Below are positions 7,464-16,437 of a stretch of 49,158 bases of DNA, piece after piece. The stretch's first letter is position 1; each line of letters starts with the position of its first letter. A program made the position numbers and the translations under genes. The notes under the pieces are model-generated. The model had not been told where the DNA came from. It did not search any database and worked only from the letters and a program-made list of their open reading frames with translations. Origin of the DNA: an uncultured Saprospiraceae bacterium (GTDB lineage Bacteria; Bacteroidota; Bacteroidia; Chitinophagales; Saprospiraceae); NCBI GenBank assembly GCA_938018185.1, contig CALIIW010000131.1, forward strand, positions 1 through 49,158, in the 5' to 3' direction.

Positions 7464-9938
7464 CTAGTAAGGGTCAACATCAACAATTATTCTTGTTGAA
7501 GAACAACCTTCTGTTTTATGAACAATATTTATGCCTGCCTCAATGATTTTCTTCGCTTGGCTTGCTGCTAAAGGACTTTTTTCTAATTTGATCCAAAAAT
7601 TCATCAAATACATATTCCTTATCCTTCCGATATGAGGAATAGCAGGCCCTTGAACTCTAGCACCCATGGCATATTTTAAATGGGTTTCCAAAACTCTTGA
7701 GGCATCTTGGAGATACATTAATTTAGCATGTTTTAACGTCAATTTTATCATCCTTGAATAAGGGGGGAAACCAAATTCTTTTCTTTCTTGTATTTCCCTA
7801 TTGTAAAAGCCCTGAAAGTCTTGGTCCAAAATTTCTAATATGACCGGATGCTTGATGTCAAATGATTGTAGTATAACCTTACCTTTTATTTTCTTACGCC
7901 CTGCTCTTCCTGCTACCTGGGTGATCAATTGAAAACCTCTTTCACTTGCTCTAAAATCTGGATAAGCAAGAGCTTGGTCAGCACTTAAGACACCTACAAC
8001 TCTAACATTTTCAAAATCCAATCCTTTGGTGATCATTTGTGTGCCTACTAAAATATCAATGTCTCCTTCTTCAAATTGATTAATAATTGTTGAAAAAGAA
8101 CTTTTAGTTTTTGCCGTATCATAATCCAATCTTTTGATCTTTGCTTCAGGAAACAAGATCTTTAAATCATCTTCTATTTTTTCAGTACCAAATCCCTTCA
8201 AATTTAAATCAGGATTCCCACAGGCTTTACAGGATTCGGGATGACGTTTGCTAGATCCACAATAGTGGCATTGAAACTGGTCGGCAAATTTGTGATAAGT
8301 CAAACTTACATCACAATTGAGACATTCCATTTTCCAACCACAGAGTTGACAATTCAAGGTAGGAGAGTAGCCTCTTCTATTTTGAAATAATATTACTTGT
8401 TCTTTATTACTTAAGGCATTTTTTATCTCTTCTAATAAAACAGAAGTAAATTCCTGTTTCATCTTTTTCTTTTTCAACTCATCTCGCTTATCAACTAATT
8501 GGATTTCTGGCATTTCAATACCACCAAAACGTTCCTTCATCTCTACTAGGTCATATTTACCTGTTTTGACATTGTGATAAGTTTCAATCGATGGGGTGGC
8601 TGTTCCTAAAATAGCTGGGATCTTGTTTGCAAAAGCCAAGTAGACAGCGGCATCTCGCGCATTGTACCTTGGCGCTGGGTCAATCTGTTTGTAAGAAGGA
8701 TCATGTTCCTCATCGACTATAATAAGTTCAAGTTTTTTGAACGGTAAAAACAAAGAGGATCTTGCACCCACCATGATTGACCTCCCTGCCAATGCTGCTT
8801 TCCAAACTTCAACTCGTTCGTTGTTGTTTAATCTTGAATGGTAGACAACAACATCGTTTCCATAAACTTTTTTAAGTCTTGATATTATCTGTGTGGTCAA
8901 AGCAATTTCAGGTATCAAATACAATACTTGTCCGCCTTTATCAATGACATCTTGCATCAATTCCATGTAGACCCTAGTCTTGCCAGAACCAGTTACACCA
9001 TGTAATAAGCAGACCCTTTTTTTCTTTATGGAATTATTGATCTCTGCTACAGCTTTAATCTGTTGCTCGGAGAGTTCACCAGCGGTTTCTTGTTCATCTA
9101 TCTCGGAATCGATTCGACTGACATCCTTTTCATACAATTCAAAGATTCCTTTTTTTGCCATTGCTTTTAATACAGAGCCATCGACTTGAGCAGCTTCATA
9201 TATTGACTTCCTACTAACATGTTTTTTCTTTCGAGAAATTTGAATAAAAGCCATAAGAGCTTCCATCTGTCTACTAGATTTACTACATAGATCAAAAGCT
9301 TCCTGCAAAAGATCAGGTTCTTCTCTGTACAGAAATTCTAGACGAACGTAGGCAACTTTTTTTCGTTTGTATCGCGCAGCAACTTGCTCGTTGAGGAAAA
9401 TTATTTTTTTATCAAGAAGTTTATTGACAATGCCATGAACAGTTTTCTGGTTTAAGATTTTTCTTACTTGTCCTAAACTTAGTTCTTGATTGTGACGTAA
9501 GGCTTCGGTAATTAAAAATTCTTTATTACTAAGGTTTTGATCATTTTCATCATAGGCACTGCCCAAACTTAGTTTTGTATCACTACTCAATTTTAGATTT
9601 GCAGGCATTGCTGCATTCATGACCTCACCTAATGTGCAGGCATAATAGGTAGACATCCAATCCCAAAATTGCAATTGTTTTGAACTTAATATTGGAATTT
9701 CTTCCAAAATCGCCAAAATAGGCTTTGCCTGCAAACCTGGCTCCACTGTTTCTAGCAAGGTATGCACTACACCAGTATATAACTTAGATTTTCCAAACTG
9801 TACCTCTACACTCATGCCTTGCTCCACTTTACCGAGCAACTCATCAGGGATCTGATAGGTATATGTTTTCTTCAGTGCTATTGGCAAAATGACAGCAGCA
9901 TAAAGGTAGGTCTGTGTTGGTGCAAATTCTATGTTCAC
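7464..9938 (-). CDS. priA: Primosomal replication protein N' (PriA helicase)
   Basis: An 824-residue PriA, a 3'-to-5' superfamily 2 helicase that recognises stalled forks and starts replisome reloading. The N-terminal DNA-binding part is about 1-290. Walker A GVTGSGKT lies near 314-321, and DEEH (Walker B) near 408. A zinc-binding region with paired Cys (CQLCGWKMECLNC, CHYCG, CKACG) lies near 530-575, followed by helicase motifs including VAGRAGR. The length fits Bacteroidota forms, which exceed the E. coli 732. The start is GTG at 9938, the only sensible start after an in-frame TAA at 9948-9950. It stands alone on the minus strand. Confidence 0.93.
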   Translation of the reverse strand: MNIEFAPTQTYLYAAVILPIALKKTYTYQIPDELLGKVEQGMSVEVQFGKSKLYTGVVHTLLETVEPGLQAKPILAILEEIPILSSKQLQFWDWMSTYYACTLGEVMNAAMPANLKLSSDTKLSLGSAYDENDQNLSNKEFLITEALRHNQELSLGQVRKILNQKTVHGIVNKLLDKKIIFLNEQVAARYKRKKVAYVRLEFLYREEPDLLQEAFDLCSKSSRQMEALMAFIQISRKKKHVSRKSIYEAAQVDGSVLKAMAKKGIFELYEKDVSRIDSEIDEQETAGELSEQQIKAVAEINNSIKKKRVCLLHGVTGSGKTRVYMELMQDVIDKGGQVLYLIPEIALTTQIISRLKKVYGNDVVVYHSRLNNNERVEVWKAALAGRSIMVGARSSLFLPFKKLELIIVDEEHDPSYKQIDPAPRYNARDAAVYLAFANKIPAILGTATPSIETYHNVKTGKYDLVEMKERFGGIEMPEIQLVDKRDELKKKKMKQEFTSVLLEEIKNALSNKEQVILFQNRRGYSPTLNCQLCGWKMECLNCDVSLTYHKFADQFQCHYCGSSKRHPESCKACGNPDLNLKGFGTEKIEDDLKILFPEAKIKRLDYDTAKTKSSFSTIINQFEEGDIDILVGTQMITKGLDFENVRVVGVLSADQALAYPDFRASERGFQLITQVAGRAGRKKIKGKVILQSFDIKHPVILEILDQDFQGFYNREIQERKEFGFPPYSRMIKLTLKHAKLMYLQDASRVLETHLKYAMGARVQGPAIPHIGRIRNMYLMNFWIKLEKSPLAASQAKKIIEAGINIVHKTEGCSSTRIIVDVDPY

Positions 9939-10013
9939 GCAGCAAATTTAATGATTTTTCGACTCTTGTCGAATGTCTATTTCGATTCTTTAATAAAGAT
10001 CAATGGTATTAGT

Positions 10014-10916
10014 CTAAAAATATAACTCTTGTGCTACGCGAAAAGTATTTGCATGTGCCTCTACTATTGTAGCTAACTTCTCTGAATATCCTCCGCCCAT
10101 ACTAACCGCAACTGGAATTTTATGTTTCTTGCAAGTTTTAAAAACATATTTATCTCGCTCTTTACAAGCAGATAAACTAACATTTAGGCGGCCTAGTTTG
10201 TCTGAGCCTAATATGTCTACACCTGATAAGTAAAATATGATTTCAGGTTTAACTGATTGAATAAGCTTTGGTAAATGCTCATATAAGGTAGACAAATAAT
10301 ACTGGTCTTCTGTTTTATCTGGCAAGCCGATATCTAGATTTGAATTTTCTTTTTTTGTGGGATAATTTTTCTCTCCATGCATACTAAAGGTAAATACCTT
10401 GTCGTCATTTTCAAATATCTTTGCTGTTCCGTTTCCCTGATGCACATCGAGGTCTACAACCAAAATTTTAGAAACCTTTTTTTCATAAATCAATTGATTA
10501 CTGGCTATGGCTATATCATTAATCAAACAAAATCCTTCTCCTCTATCGGTAAAGGAATGGTGGGTTCCTCCAGCAATATTCATCGCTACTCCATGTTGAA
10601 AAGCAAATCTAGCGCACTCTAAGGTACCATTACTTATATGCTTGCCTCTATCTACCAATGCTTTCGAAATTGGAAACCCTATTTTTCTGATCTCCTTAGG
10701 ACTCAGTTCTAAATTCTTTAATTTTTCCCAATATGCTTCTGAATGTGTTCTCAAAATGCAGGCTTCATCAAGTGCCTCGGGGTGAAAGAAATTTTCTTCA
10801 GTAACTGTGCCTTCATATAAAAGTTGCTCAGGGATCAACTCATACTTCATCATTGGAAAACGATGCCCTTCTGGGAGGGCATATTTATAAACTTTGGAAT
10901 AAGCTATTTTTAGCAT
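10014..10916 (-). CDS. Histone-deacetylase-family amidohydrolase
   Basis: A 300-residue member of the arginase/deacetylase fold. Seen directly: GGTHHSF with the paired active-site His (about 117-118), the metal-ligand motif DLDVHQGNGT (about 155-164), a further Asp in SGVDILGSD, and a C-terminal GGGYS carrying the transition-state Tyr. All are hallmarks of class I/II HDAC-like enzymes such as bacterial acetoin-utilisation or acetylpolyamine amidohydrolases. It probably removes acyl groups from a small-molecule amine or from lysine; the substrate cannot be read here. It lies 44 bp downstream of the YpdA-like gene on the same strand, so the two may be cotranscribed. Confidence 0.85.
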   Translation of the reverse strand: MLKIAYSKVYKYALPEGHRFPMMKYELIPEQLLYEGTVTEENFFHPEALDEACILRTHSEAYWEKLKNLELSPKEIRKIGFPISKALVDRGKHISNGTLECARFAFQHGVAMNIAGGTHHSFTDRGEGFCLINDIAIASNQLIYEKKVSKILVVDLDVHQGNGTAKIFENDDKVFTFSMHGEKNYPTKKENSNLDIGLPDKTEDQYYLSTLYEHLPKLIQSVKPEIIFYLSGVDILGSDKLGRLNVSLSACKERDKYVFKTCKKHKIPVAVSMGGGYSEKLATIVEAHANTFRVAQELYF

Positions 10917-10960
10917 TTTGCGATCTTCATTGTTGACTGTTCGGTTTTTCGAATGTTTGA

Positions 10961-11938
10961 TTATTTGTTTCTTCGATTGTTTTGAATTATTGCTTCAATA
11001 ATTAATTTACCATGATCACGGGTATTTTCAATAAATAGTTTTGAAGTTTGCTTGCCAGCTAAAATTACTCCCGCTAGGTAGACATTTGGCATGTTAGATT
11101 CTTGGGTCTGATTATTATATACAGGAATTTTATGTTCTCCTTCAAAACGAATTCCCAATTTTTCTAAAAATGTAAAATCAGGTTGATATCCTGTCATGGC
11201 TAAAACATAATCATTTTCAATACTAAAGCTGCCTTCTGGGCCAGACAAAACAACGGAATTTTCTTTAATCTCTTTTACCGTAGTATTAAAATGCGCCTTG
11301 ATACTTCCTTCTTTGATCCTGTTTTCAATGTTTGGCTTTATCCAGTATTTTACATTTTTATATAATTCGTCTCGCCTTATCGCCATACTCACATCAGCAC
11401 CTTTTTGAAAGGTTTCAAGCGCTACGTCACAGGCCGAATTTGCAGCACCTATAACTAAGATCTTTTGTCCTATGTATCTATGCGCATCATCGTAATAGTG
11501 TTTTACTTTCGCTAAATGTTCTCCCGGAACATTTAAAAGATTTGGCTTGTCATAGAAACCAATGGCTAAAATTACATTTTGACAATGATAATTTTCTTTC
11601 GATGTATTTATAAGGTAGCCTTTTTCTGGATGAGCTTCCATGCCTACCATTTTTTCTTGATAGTTTATCTTCAGTTCATAAGCATGAACGAGTCTTCTGT
11701 AGTATTCTAAGGACTCTGTCCTTGTAGGCTTATCATGGTGGGATATGAAAGGTACTTCTCCAATTTCCAATAGGCTTGAGCTGGAAAAGAAAGTCATGTT
11801 TGTTGGAAAATTATAAATACTGTTGACTAAGAGCCCTTTTTCTAAGATTTGGTAGTCCAGCCCAGCCTTTTGTGCTTCTATCCCACAAACCAACCCAGTC
11901 GGCCCCGCTCCAATAATTATAAGTTCTTTTTTCACCAT
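10961..11938 (-). CDS. YpdA-like NAD(P)/FAD-dependent oxidoreductase
   Basis: A 325-residue flavoprotein. The N terminus has the FAD-binding GxGxxG (GAGPTG, residues 10-15) and the motif IYNFPTNMTFFSSS, typical of YpdA, the putative bacillithiol disulfide reductase family. A second GAANSA (about 158-163) fits the NAD(P) site, and a third conserved stretch AGVILAG lies near the C terminus. There is no CxxC pair as in thioredoxin reductases. Firmicute YpdA has Cys at the residue-14 position (GGGPCG); here that position is Thr. A role in low-molecular-weight thiol reduction is inferred from the family only. It is followed by the deacetylase-like gene. Confidence 0.75.
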   Translation of the reverse strand: MVKKELIIIGAGPTGLVCGIEAQKAGLDYQILEKGLLVNSIYNFPTNMTFFSSSSLLEIGEVPFISHHDKPTRTESLEYYRRLVHAYELKINYQEKMVGMEAHPEKGYLINTSKENYHCQNVILAIGFYDKPNLLNVPGEHLAKVKHYYDDAHRYIGQKILVIGAANSACDVALETFQKGADVSMAIRRDELYKNVKYWIKPNIENRIKEGSIKAHFNTTVKEIKENSVVLSGPEGSFSIENDYVLAMTGYQPDFTFLEKLGIRFEGEHKIPVYNNQTQESNMPNVYLAGVILAGKQTSKLFIENTRDHGKLIIEAIIQNNRRNK

Positions 11939-12021
11939 TTTTTAGCTTCATGGGTTTCTTTAATAACCTCAAAGTAAGTGAATAGTTTAGATATTAGAAA
12001 AGTAGGTTTATGGCAAAATAG

Positions 12022-12057
12022 AGATGTAGGTTTAAGGTATACCCTAAACCTACATCT
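12022..12057 (-). terminator. Hairpin downstream of the hybrid-kinase-like gene
   Basis: A 13-bp perfect stem (12022-12034 with 12045-12057), with an inner GGTATACC palindrome, lies 32 bp past the stop of the gene ending at 12089. On the minus strand it is followed only by CTATTTT, a short T-run, so termination is probable but not certain. The 9-nt unit GTAGGTTTA is also repeated upstream at 12002. Confidence 0.5.
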
Positions 12058-12088
12058 GTATTATAAATTCTTTGCAATTAAGCTTCTA

Positions 12089-14035
12089 CTAATTTGACCC
12101 TGTCGAAATGATCCCCATCAGATTCATGATCTTAGCTTGAAGATCTTCTGGCTTCATTGGTTTTGTCATGTAATCATTGATTCCTATCTCTTCACATTTT
12201 TGTTGCTCGTGCGAACTGGAATTCGCTGTTAAAGCTATAATTGGTACTTGACTTATTTCCCTGATTTTTGTAGCGGATTCAAAACCATTCATAACAGGCA
12301 TTTGGATGTCCATCAATATGAGATCGTAGCCATGCTCCTTAAATTTTTCTACAGCTATTAAACCATTTTCAGCTATGTCAACAGTGACTTTATCTGACCA
12401 AGAAGTCAAGACATTCTTTGTTGAAATTTGGTTTAAGAAATGATCTTCTACTAAAAGTATTCTAACAGGTGTATAAGGCTTGATAATTGTGCTGCTATTC
12501 ATTTGTCTAACCGTTTCTACCGGTATGCTCATGCTTAAGAAATCTTCATCGCTTGTAGAAAATTCAAGTTTACCATTTAGCAATTTGACTAATTTGTTCA
12601 TTATTGCAAGACTCAAAATTTCTAAATTCCCTTCTGCTTCTATTTTCGCTAATAAAGTTTTGCTATCATCTTTTTTGATCATGTTTATAACTTCTTCTGT
12701 AAGAAATTTTGGTGCAGCTCCCGCTAAATTTATCTGAAATTCTTGATCTGGATTTAAAATGGACATCTGGATGTTCATTTTTCTCTTGGCAGAAGCATCA
12801 ATATCAGTTAAGGCGATATTTACAAGGTTGTAAAATAATTGAGTTACCTTTTTAGGGTAGGTAAGTACCTTTTCTGGAACATTTGAACTTACATTTACTT
12901 TTACTTTGGCACCTTGAACCGCAGCCTTAAGTTGAATCATTTGCTGAATACTTTTGGTAAATTCTGTCATACCAAACTCAACTTGTTTTTCAGTTATTTT
13001 TTCAAGGCCAACAATAGAGTAGTTTAGCAGATTATTAACCATACCAAATAACTCATCGATAGAATTTTTGAGGTCTTTTACTGTTGAACTTTGCTTGTCA
13101 CTCATCGCAGACTTTTCAAGCAAGTGCATTAAGTTTACAATAGAATTTAAAGGAGTTCTTATGTGGAAGCTCATATCTGTCAACATCTGTTCCTTTACTT
13201 TTAACATCCCTTTTGACAGAATTTTCTCGGTAGTTAAAAATTCATTGTTCTTCCTTTCTGTTATGTCTTGAAGTGCTCCGACAATTTTGATCTTTCCAGA
13301 AAACTCTTCAACATATACCTTACTTTGAATAGCTATGTATTTGATATTCTTTCCTTCTGTTACTATTCTATGATCCAGTTTGATTTGTTCAGAAGCTTGA
13401 CCAGCTTGCTCAAAGAAATTTGAAACCATTTCTTTATCATCATTATGAACGTAATTGAGATATTCAGAAAGTGTTGGTTGGAAACTTTGCAATTGACAGC
13501 CAAATATTCTAAAAACTTCGTCTGTCCATATCATCTCGTTAGAGACCATATTCATCTCCCAATTTCCAAAGTTTGCCATTTCTTGAGCTTCAATGAATCT
13601 ACTTTGGTTGATGGCTAATTTCTGACTTAACTCTTTAAATTTTTGTTGAGACTTGTGCCTGTGAATACAAAATCGAATAGATTTGGAAAGTAATTTGGCA
13701 TTTAATTGATTCTTTACAAGGAAATCTTGGGCTCCAGCTTTTATGGCTTGATTTCCTACGACCTCATTATTCGTATCAGTGATTACGATAACAGGAAGTG
13801 TAGAGCATTTTTCAAAGAATTTATTTAAAGTTTTAAATCCTGTGCTATCCTCTAATGTCAGATTGAGAAGAATTAAATCAATATTTCTATTGGCAATTAT
13901 ATCAAAAGCCTCATACAAAGTTGTAGAGTGATGAAAAACTGCATTTGAAGAGCTATTTGTAAAATAATTTTCAATGGTATTGAAGTCTTCCACGCTTTCA
14001 TCCATTACCAATACCACTGGGTTATAATTATTCAT
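12089..14035 (-). CDS. Hybrid two-component protein, REC-PAS-HK-REC with degenerate kinase
   Basis: A 648-residue cytoplasmic protein with no membrane segment. Domain order: receiver-like 1-125, PAS 150-258, dimerisation/phosphoacceptor 283-345, ATPase-like 395-505, receiver 524-640. The first receiver lacks its phosphoacceptor Asp (LILLN58). In the H-box the expected MSHEIRTPL reads MSFHIRTPL: Phe sits at the usual His site and His at the next position (291). The ATPase N-box Asn is replaced (NLVNIA) and the glycine-rich G1 (LAGAAPKF) and G2 (EGNLEILSL) boxes are not canonical. The C-terminal receiver is intact (ED530-531, D576, T603, K625). It may act as a scaffold or phospho-target rather than a kinase (inference). 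Confidence 0.8.
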   Translation of the reverse strand: MNNYNPVVLVMDESVEDFNTIENYFTNSSSNAVFHHSTTLYEAFDIIANRNIDLILLNLTLEDSTGFKTLNKFFEKCSTLPVIVITDTNNEVVGNQAIKAGAQDFLVKNQLNAKLLSKSIRFCIHRHKSQQKFKELSQKLAINQSRFIEAQEMANFGNWEMNMVSNEMIWTDEVFRIFGCQLQSFQPTLSEYLNYVHNDDKEMVSNFFEQAGQASEQIKLDHRIVTEGKNIKYIAIQSKVYVEEFSGKIKIVGALQDITERKNNEFLTTEKILSKGMLKVKEQMLTDMSFHIRTPLNSIVNLMHLLEKSAMSDKQSSTVKDLKNSIDELFGMVNNLLNYSIVGLEKITEKQVEFGMTEFTKSIQQMIQLKAAVQGAKVKVNVSSNVPEKVLTYPKKVTQLFYNLVNIALTDIDASAKRKMNIQMSILNPDQEFQINLAGAAPKFLTEEVINMIKKDDSKTLLAKIEAEGNLEILSLAIMNKLVKLLNGKLEFSTSDEDFLSMSIPVETVRQMNSSTIIKPYTPVRILLVEDHFLNQISTKNVLTSWSDKVTVDIAENGLIAVEKFKEHGYDLILMDIQMPVMNGFESATKIREISQVPIIALTANSSSHEQQKCEEIGINDYMTKPMKPEDLQAKIMNLMGIISTGSN

Positions 14036-14188
14036 TTAATTCAACTTTTTGAAAATTCAATAAATGTTGGTAGGCCTAAGGCCTAATTAAAAAGTTTTGT
14101 TTGATATTCGTAGTGGCTAAAGAAGAGAAGATTCAGTTCTCATTACGTATGGAGAATATTCAAATATAATGCCTAAATAAGTTCACAA

Positions 14189-14221
14189 TTGCAGAAGATT
14201 AGCCAAGCTTTTATATTTTTG
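14189..14221 (+). promoter_or_regulatory. Bacteroidota-type promoter for the prenyl synthase gene
   Basis: TATTTTTG (14214-14221) matches the -7 consensus TAnnTTTG, with TTG at 14189-14191, 22 nt upstream (usual spacing is 19-21). It lies 20 bp before the ATG at 14242. Confidence 0.5.
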
Positions 14222-14241
14222 ATTTTTATTCAAAGAATAAC

Positions 14242-15216
14242 ATGGATTCCAACGAACTAAAAGATGTTTATCAGACTTATGCAAAGGCATTTTCATTTGA
14301 GAAAAAGCCCAAAAACCTATATGTTCCGGTAGATTACATAATGAATCTGGGGGGGAAAAACATTCGGGCAATATTATTATTAATGGCATACGAAATGTAT
14401 GACGACAATCTTGACAATGCACTTCCACTCGCTCATGCAATTGAATTGTTTCATAATTTTAGTTTAGTTCATGACGATATCATGGATGAAGCACTCTTGC
14501 GAAGAGGAAAAACTACCGTTCACCATAAATATGGAATTAACACCGGAATCCTATCAGGGGATGTAATGTTAATTTATGTTTACAAATTTTTGAATGGGGT
14601 TAAAGACGATCAAAAAAGGAAAGAGATTCTTGATGTTTTTACTCAGACGGCCATTGAGGTTTGCGAAGGCCAACAATATGATGTAGATTTTGAAGAACAA
14701 GATATGGTGTCGATTGAAGATTATCTCTTGATGATCAAATTAAAAACAGCGGTGCTCATAGCTGCAGCACTTAAAATAGGAGCCATTATGGCTTCAGCTC
14801 CTAAAGATGATTGCCAGCTTCTGTATGAATTCGGTATCAATGCAGGGATTGCTTTTCAAATTCAAGATGATTTACTGGATACTTATGGCGCACAAGAACT
14901 AATTGGTAAAAAAAGTGGTGGCGACATTGTTCAAAATAAAAAGACAATACTTTTTCTTTCAGCCATGCAAAAGGCTACTGTAGAGGATCAATCTAAGTTG
15001 AGAGGCATCTATGCAAATTGTGATTTATTGGAGGCAGAAAAAATAGATACAGTTACGACTATGTTTAATTCCTATGATGTAAAGAGTAGTGTGGTAAGTA
15101 GAAGAGATGAGTATATAGTAAAAGCCTATGATAGTTTGAATAAACTTAAAGGAAAAGAAGCTTCAAAAGAAAGTCTGAAGCAGATGGCAGAATACTTAAT
15201 TAGAAGGGAGAAATAA
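14242..15216 (+). CDS. Trans-polyprenyl diphosphate synthase
   Basis: A 324-residue all-alpha prenyltransferase that condenses isopentenyl diphosphate with allylic diphosphates. Both aspartate-rich motifs are present: HDDIMDEALLRRG (first DDxxD near 79-83) and FQIQDDLLD (second, near 210-214). The GGK-x-R substrate-binding stretch is GGKNIR. Phe sits near the first motif (ELFHNFSLVHDD), so the chain length (GGPP versus longer) cannot be set by eye. The likely products feed quinone or carotenoid synthesis. It is a single gene, divergent from the hybrid protein and convergent with the acetyltransferase. Confidence 0.88.
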   Translation: MDSNELKDVYQTYAKAFSFEKKPKNLYVPVDYIMNLGGKNIRAILLLMAYEMYDDNLDNALPLAHAIELFHNFSLVHDDIMDEALLRRGKTTVHHKYGINTGILSGDVMLIYVYKFLNGVKDDQKRKEILDVFTQTAIEVCEGQQYDVDFEEQDMVSIEDYLLMIKLKTAVLIAAALKIGAIMASAPKDDCQLLYEFGINAGIAFQIQDDLLDTYGAQELIGKKSGGDIVQNKKTILFLSAMQKATVEDQSKLRGIYANCDLLEAEKIDTVTTMFNSYDVKSSVVSRRDEYIVKAYDSLNKLKGKEASKESLKQMAEYLIRREK

Positions 15217-15382
15217 AAAAGGAGCAACTACCGAAGCAGCTACCCCTCACACTATGAAACACTATATCTTGTGGTTCTAGGATAAAACGAATTTAGTTAA
15301 ATTGGTATAGTTAACCAAATGTTTATATGTAAATGTAGTACAAAAACGCAATGAAAACGCATGATTTTTATTTTTTTTGCGA

Positions 15383-15847
15383 TTAGTGTACATTTTTACT
15401 GTCATTAGTGATATTAATTTTTCCATTCCACCAATTTTTCTCTATTGAAGCACCATTTTTATAATAAAATTTAATTGCAGGCGTATTCCAGTCTAAGACC
15501 TGCCATTTAGTCAATTTGGCTTTTTTCTTTTTAGCAATCTTTAGAAAGGCGTCAAATAACTTTTGACCAATTCCAGACTGTCTGTGCTCTTTTTGAATAT
15601 ATAGATCTTCTAGATAAAGCATTTTGCCTTTCCAGGTAGAAAAAGTCATGTAGAAAATAGCCATTCCTATTATAAGTCCTTGTTTTTCAACTACTAATCC
15701 TTCAAAGATGCCTTCTTTAAAGGCCTCTTCGTATTGGTATAAAGAGGCCGTTACAGCCTCAGGTTCCTTCTCAAAAACAGCTAATTCAACTACCAATTCT
15801 AAAATAGAAGGGAGGTCTTTTATTTCGGCTCTTCTAATATTTATCAT
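15383..15847 (-). CDS. GNAT acetyltransferase, spermidine/spermine acetyltransferase-like
   Basis: A 154-residue GNAT enzyme transferring acetyl from acetyl-CoA to an amine. The CoA-binding motif A is IQKEHRQSGIGQKL (about 86-99), preceded by STWKGKMLYLEDLY, a signature of the SSAT/diamine acetyltransferase group. C-terminal WN-P-A-FYYKNGA completes the fold. The substrate is probably a polyamine or a similar small amine (family inference, not certain). Its start ATG at 15847 is followed by a usual N-terminal IRRAEIKDLPSI. The gene converges with the prenyl synthase, leaving a 166-bp gap. Confidence 0.8.
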   Translation of the reverse strand: MINIRRAEIKDLPSILELVVELAVFEKEPEAVTASLYQYEEAFKEGIFEGLVVEKQGLIIGMAIFYMTFSTWKGKMLYLEDLYIQKEHRQSGIGQKLFDAFLKIAKKKKAKLTKWQVLDWNTPAIKFYYKNGASIEKNWWNGKINITNDSKNVH

Positions 15848-15908
15848 GTAATAATTTTTAGGATATGGATAAAAAGCGAATCTCCTTTATTTATTAGGGA
15901 TTCTAGCC

Positions 15909-15939
15909 TTGTTTATAATAAAATATAGTCGTACATTTG
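15909..15939 (+). promoter_or_regulatory. Promoter of the str operon
   Basis: TACATTTG (15932-15939) is a perfect TAnnTTTG -7 element, with TTG at 15909-15911, 20 nt upstream. It drives rpsL-rpsG-fusA with a leader of about 90 nt. Confidence 0.65.
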
Positions 15940-15950
15940 CATTCGTTTTT

Positions 15951-16015
15951 CCAACACCGTAGTGTTTGGCGATTATAATTAATTCACAATCAAGGAATTG
16001 AATTTAAAAATTCCT
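15951..16015 (+). promoter_or_regulatory. Two hairpins in the rpsL leader
   Basis: CCAACAC/GTGTTTGG (15951-15957 with 15962-15969, one bulge) lies near the predicted 5' end. AGGAATT/AATTCCT (15993-15999 with 16009-16015) follows. Such leader structure could serve in autogenous control of the operon (inference). Confidence 0.4.
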
Positions 16016-16034
16016 GAGTATTAAAATAAGGTTT

Positions 16035-16409
16035 ATGCCTACTATTAATCAACTTGTTCGTAAAGGTAGAAAGCAAATTATTACTAAAAGTAAATCAAGA
16101 GCTTTGGATTCATGTCCTCAAAAAAGAGGCGTATGTACAAGAGTATATACAACAACACCAAAGAAGCCGAACTCTGCCTTGCGTAAAGTTGCTAAAGTAA
16201 GATTGACCAATGGAATTGAGGTTATCTGCTATATCCCTGGTGAAGGACACAATTTGCAAGAGCACTCTATAGTATTAGTTAGAGGTGGAAGAGTAAAAGA
16301 TCTTCCAGGTGTAAGATATACTATTGTTAGAGGAGCTTTAGATACACAAGGTGTAACAGATAGGCTACAATCTCGTTCGAAGTACGGTACGAAAAGGCCG
16401 AAGAAATAA
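16035..16409 (+). CDS. rpsL: Small-subunit ribosomal protein S12
   Basis: 124 residues; a decoding-centre protein of the 30S subunit. The signature [13 protein letters not shown] is present, with the two Lys at 43-44 that surround the streptomycin-linked site. A second conserved loop ([12 protein letters not shown]) also keeps its Lys, so no classical streptomycin-resistance change is visible. First gene of the rpsL-rpsG-fusA set, preceded by a promoter and a structured leader. The C terminus ends in a basic tail GTKRPKK. Confidence 0.97.
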   Translation: MPTINQLVRKGRKQIITKSKSRALDSCPQKRGVCTRVYTTTPKKPNSALRKVAKVRLTNGIEVICYIPGEGHNLQEHSIVLVRGGRVKDLPGVRYTIVRGALDTQGVTDRLQSRSKYGTKRPKK

Positions 16410-16437
16410 ATTTATAGACTTTTAGATTTAAAAAGAT

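Noticed and set aside
9943..9950. TAAATTTG on the minus strand just before priA
   Set aside because: It lies 5 bp from the start codon, which would give a leaderless mRNA, and no second box is seen upstream.
10014..11938. Bacillithiol synthesis link for the deacetylase next to the YpdA-like gene
   Set aside because: BshB is an LmbE-type enzyme, while this protein has HDAC-fold motifs; adjacency alone does not support the link.
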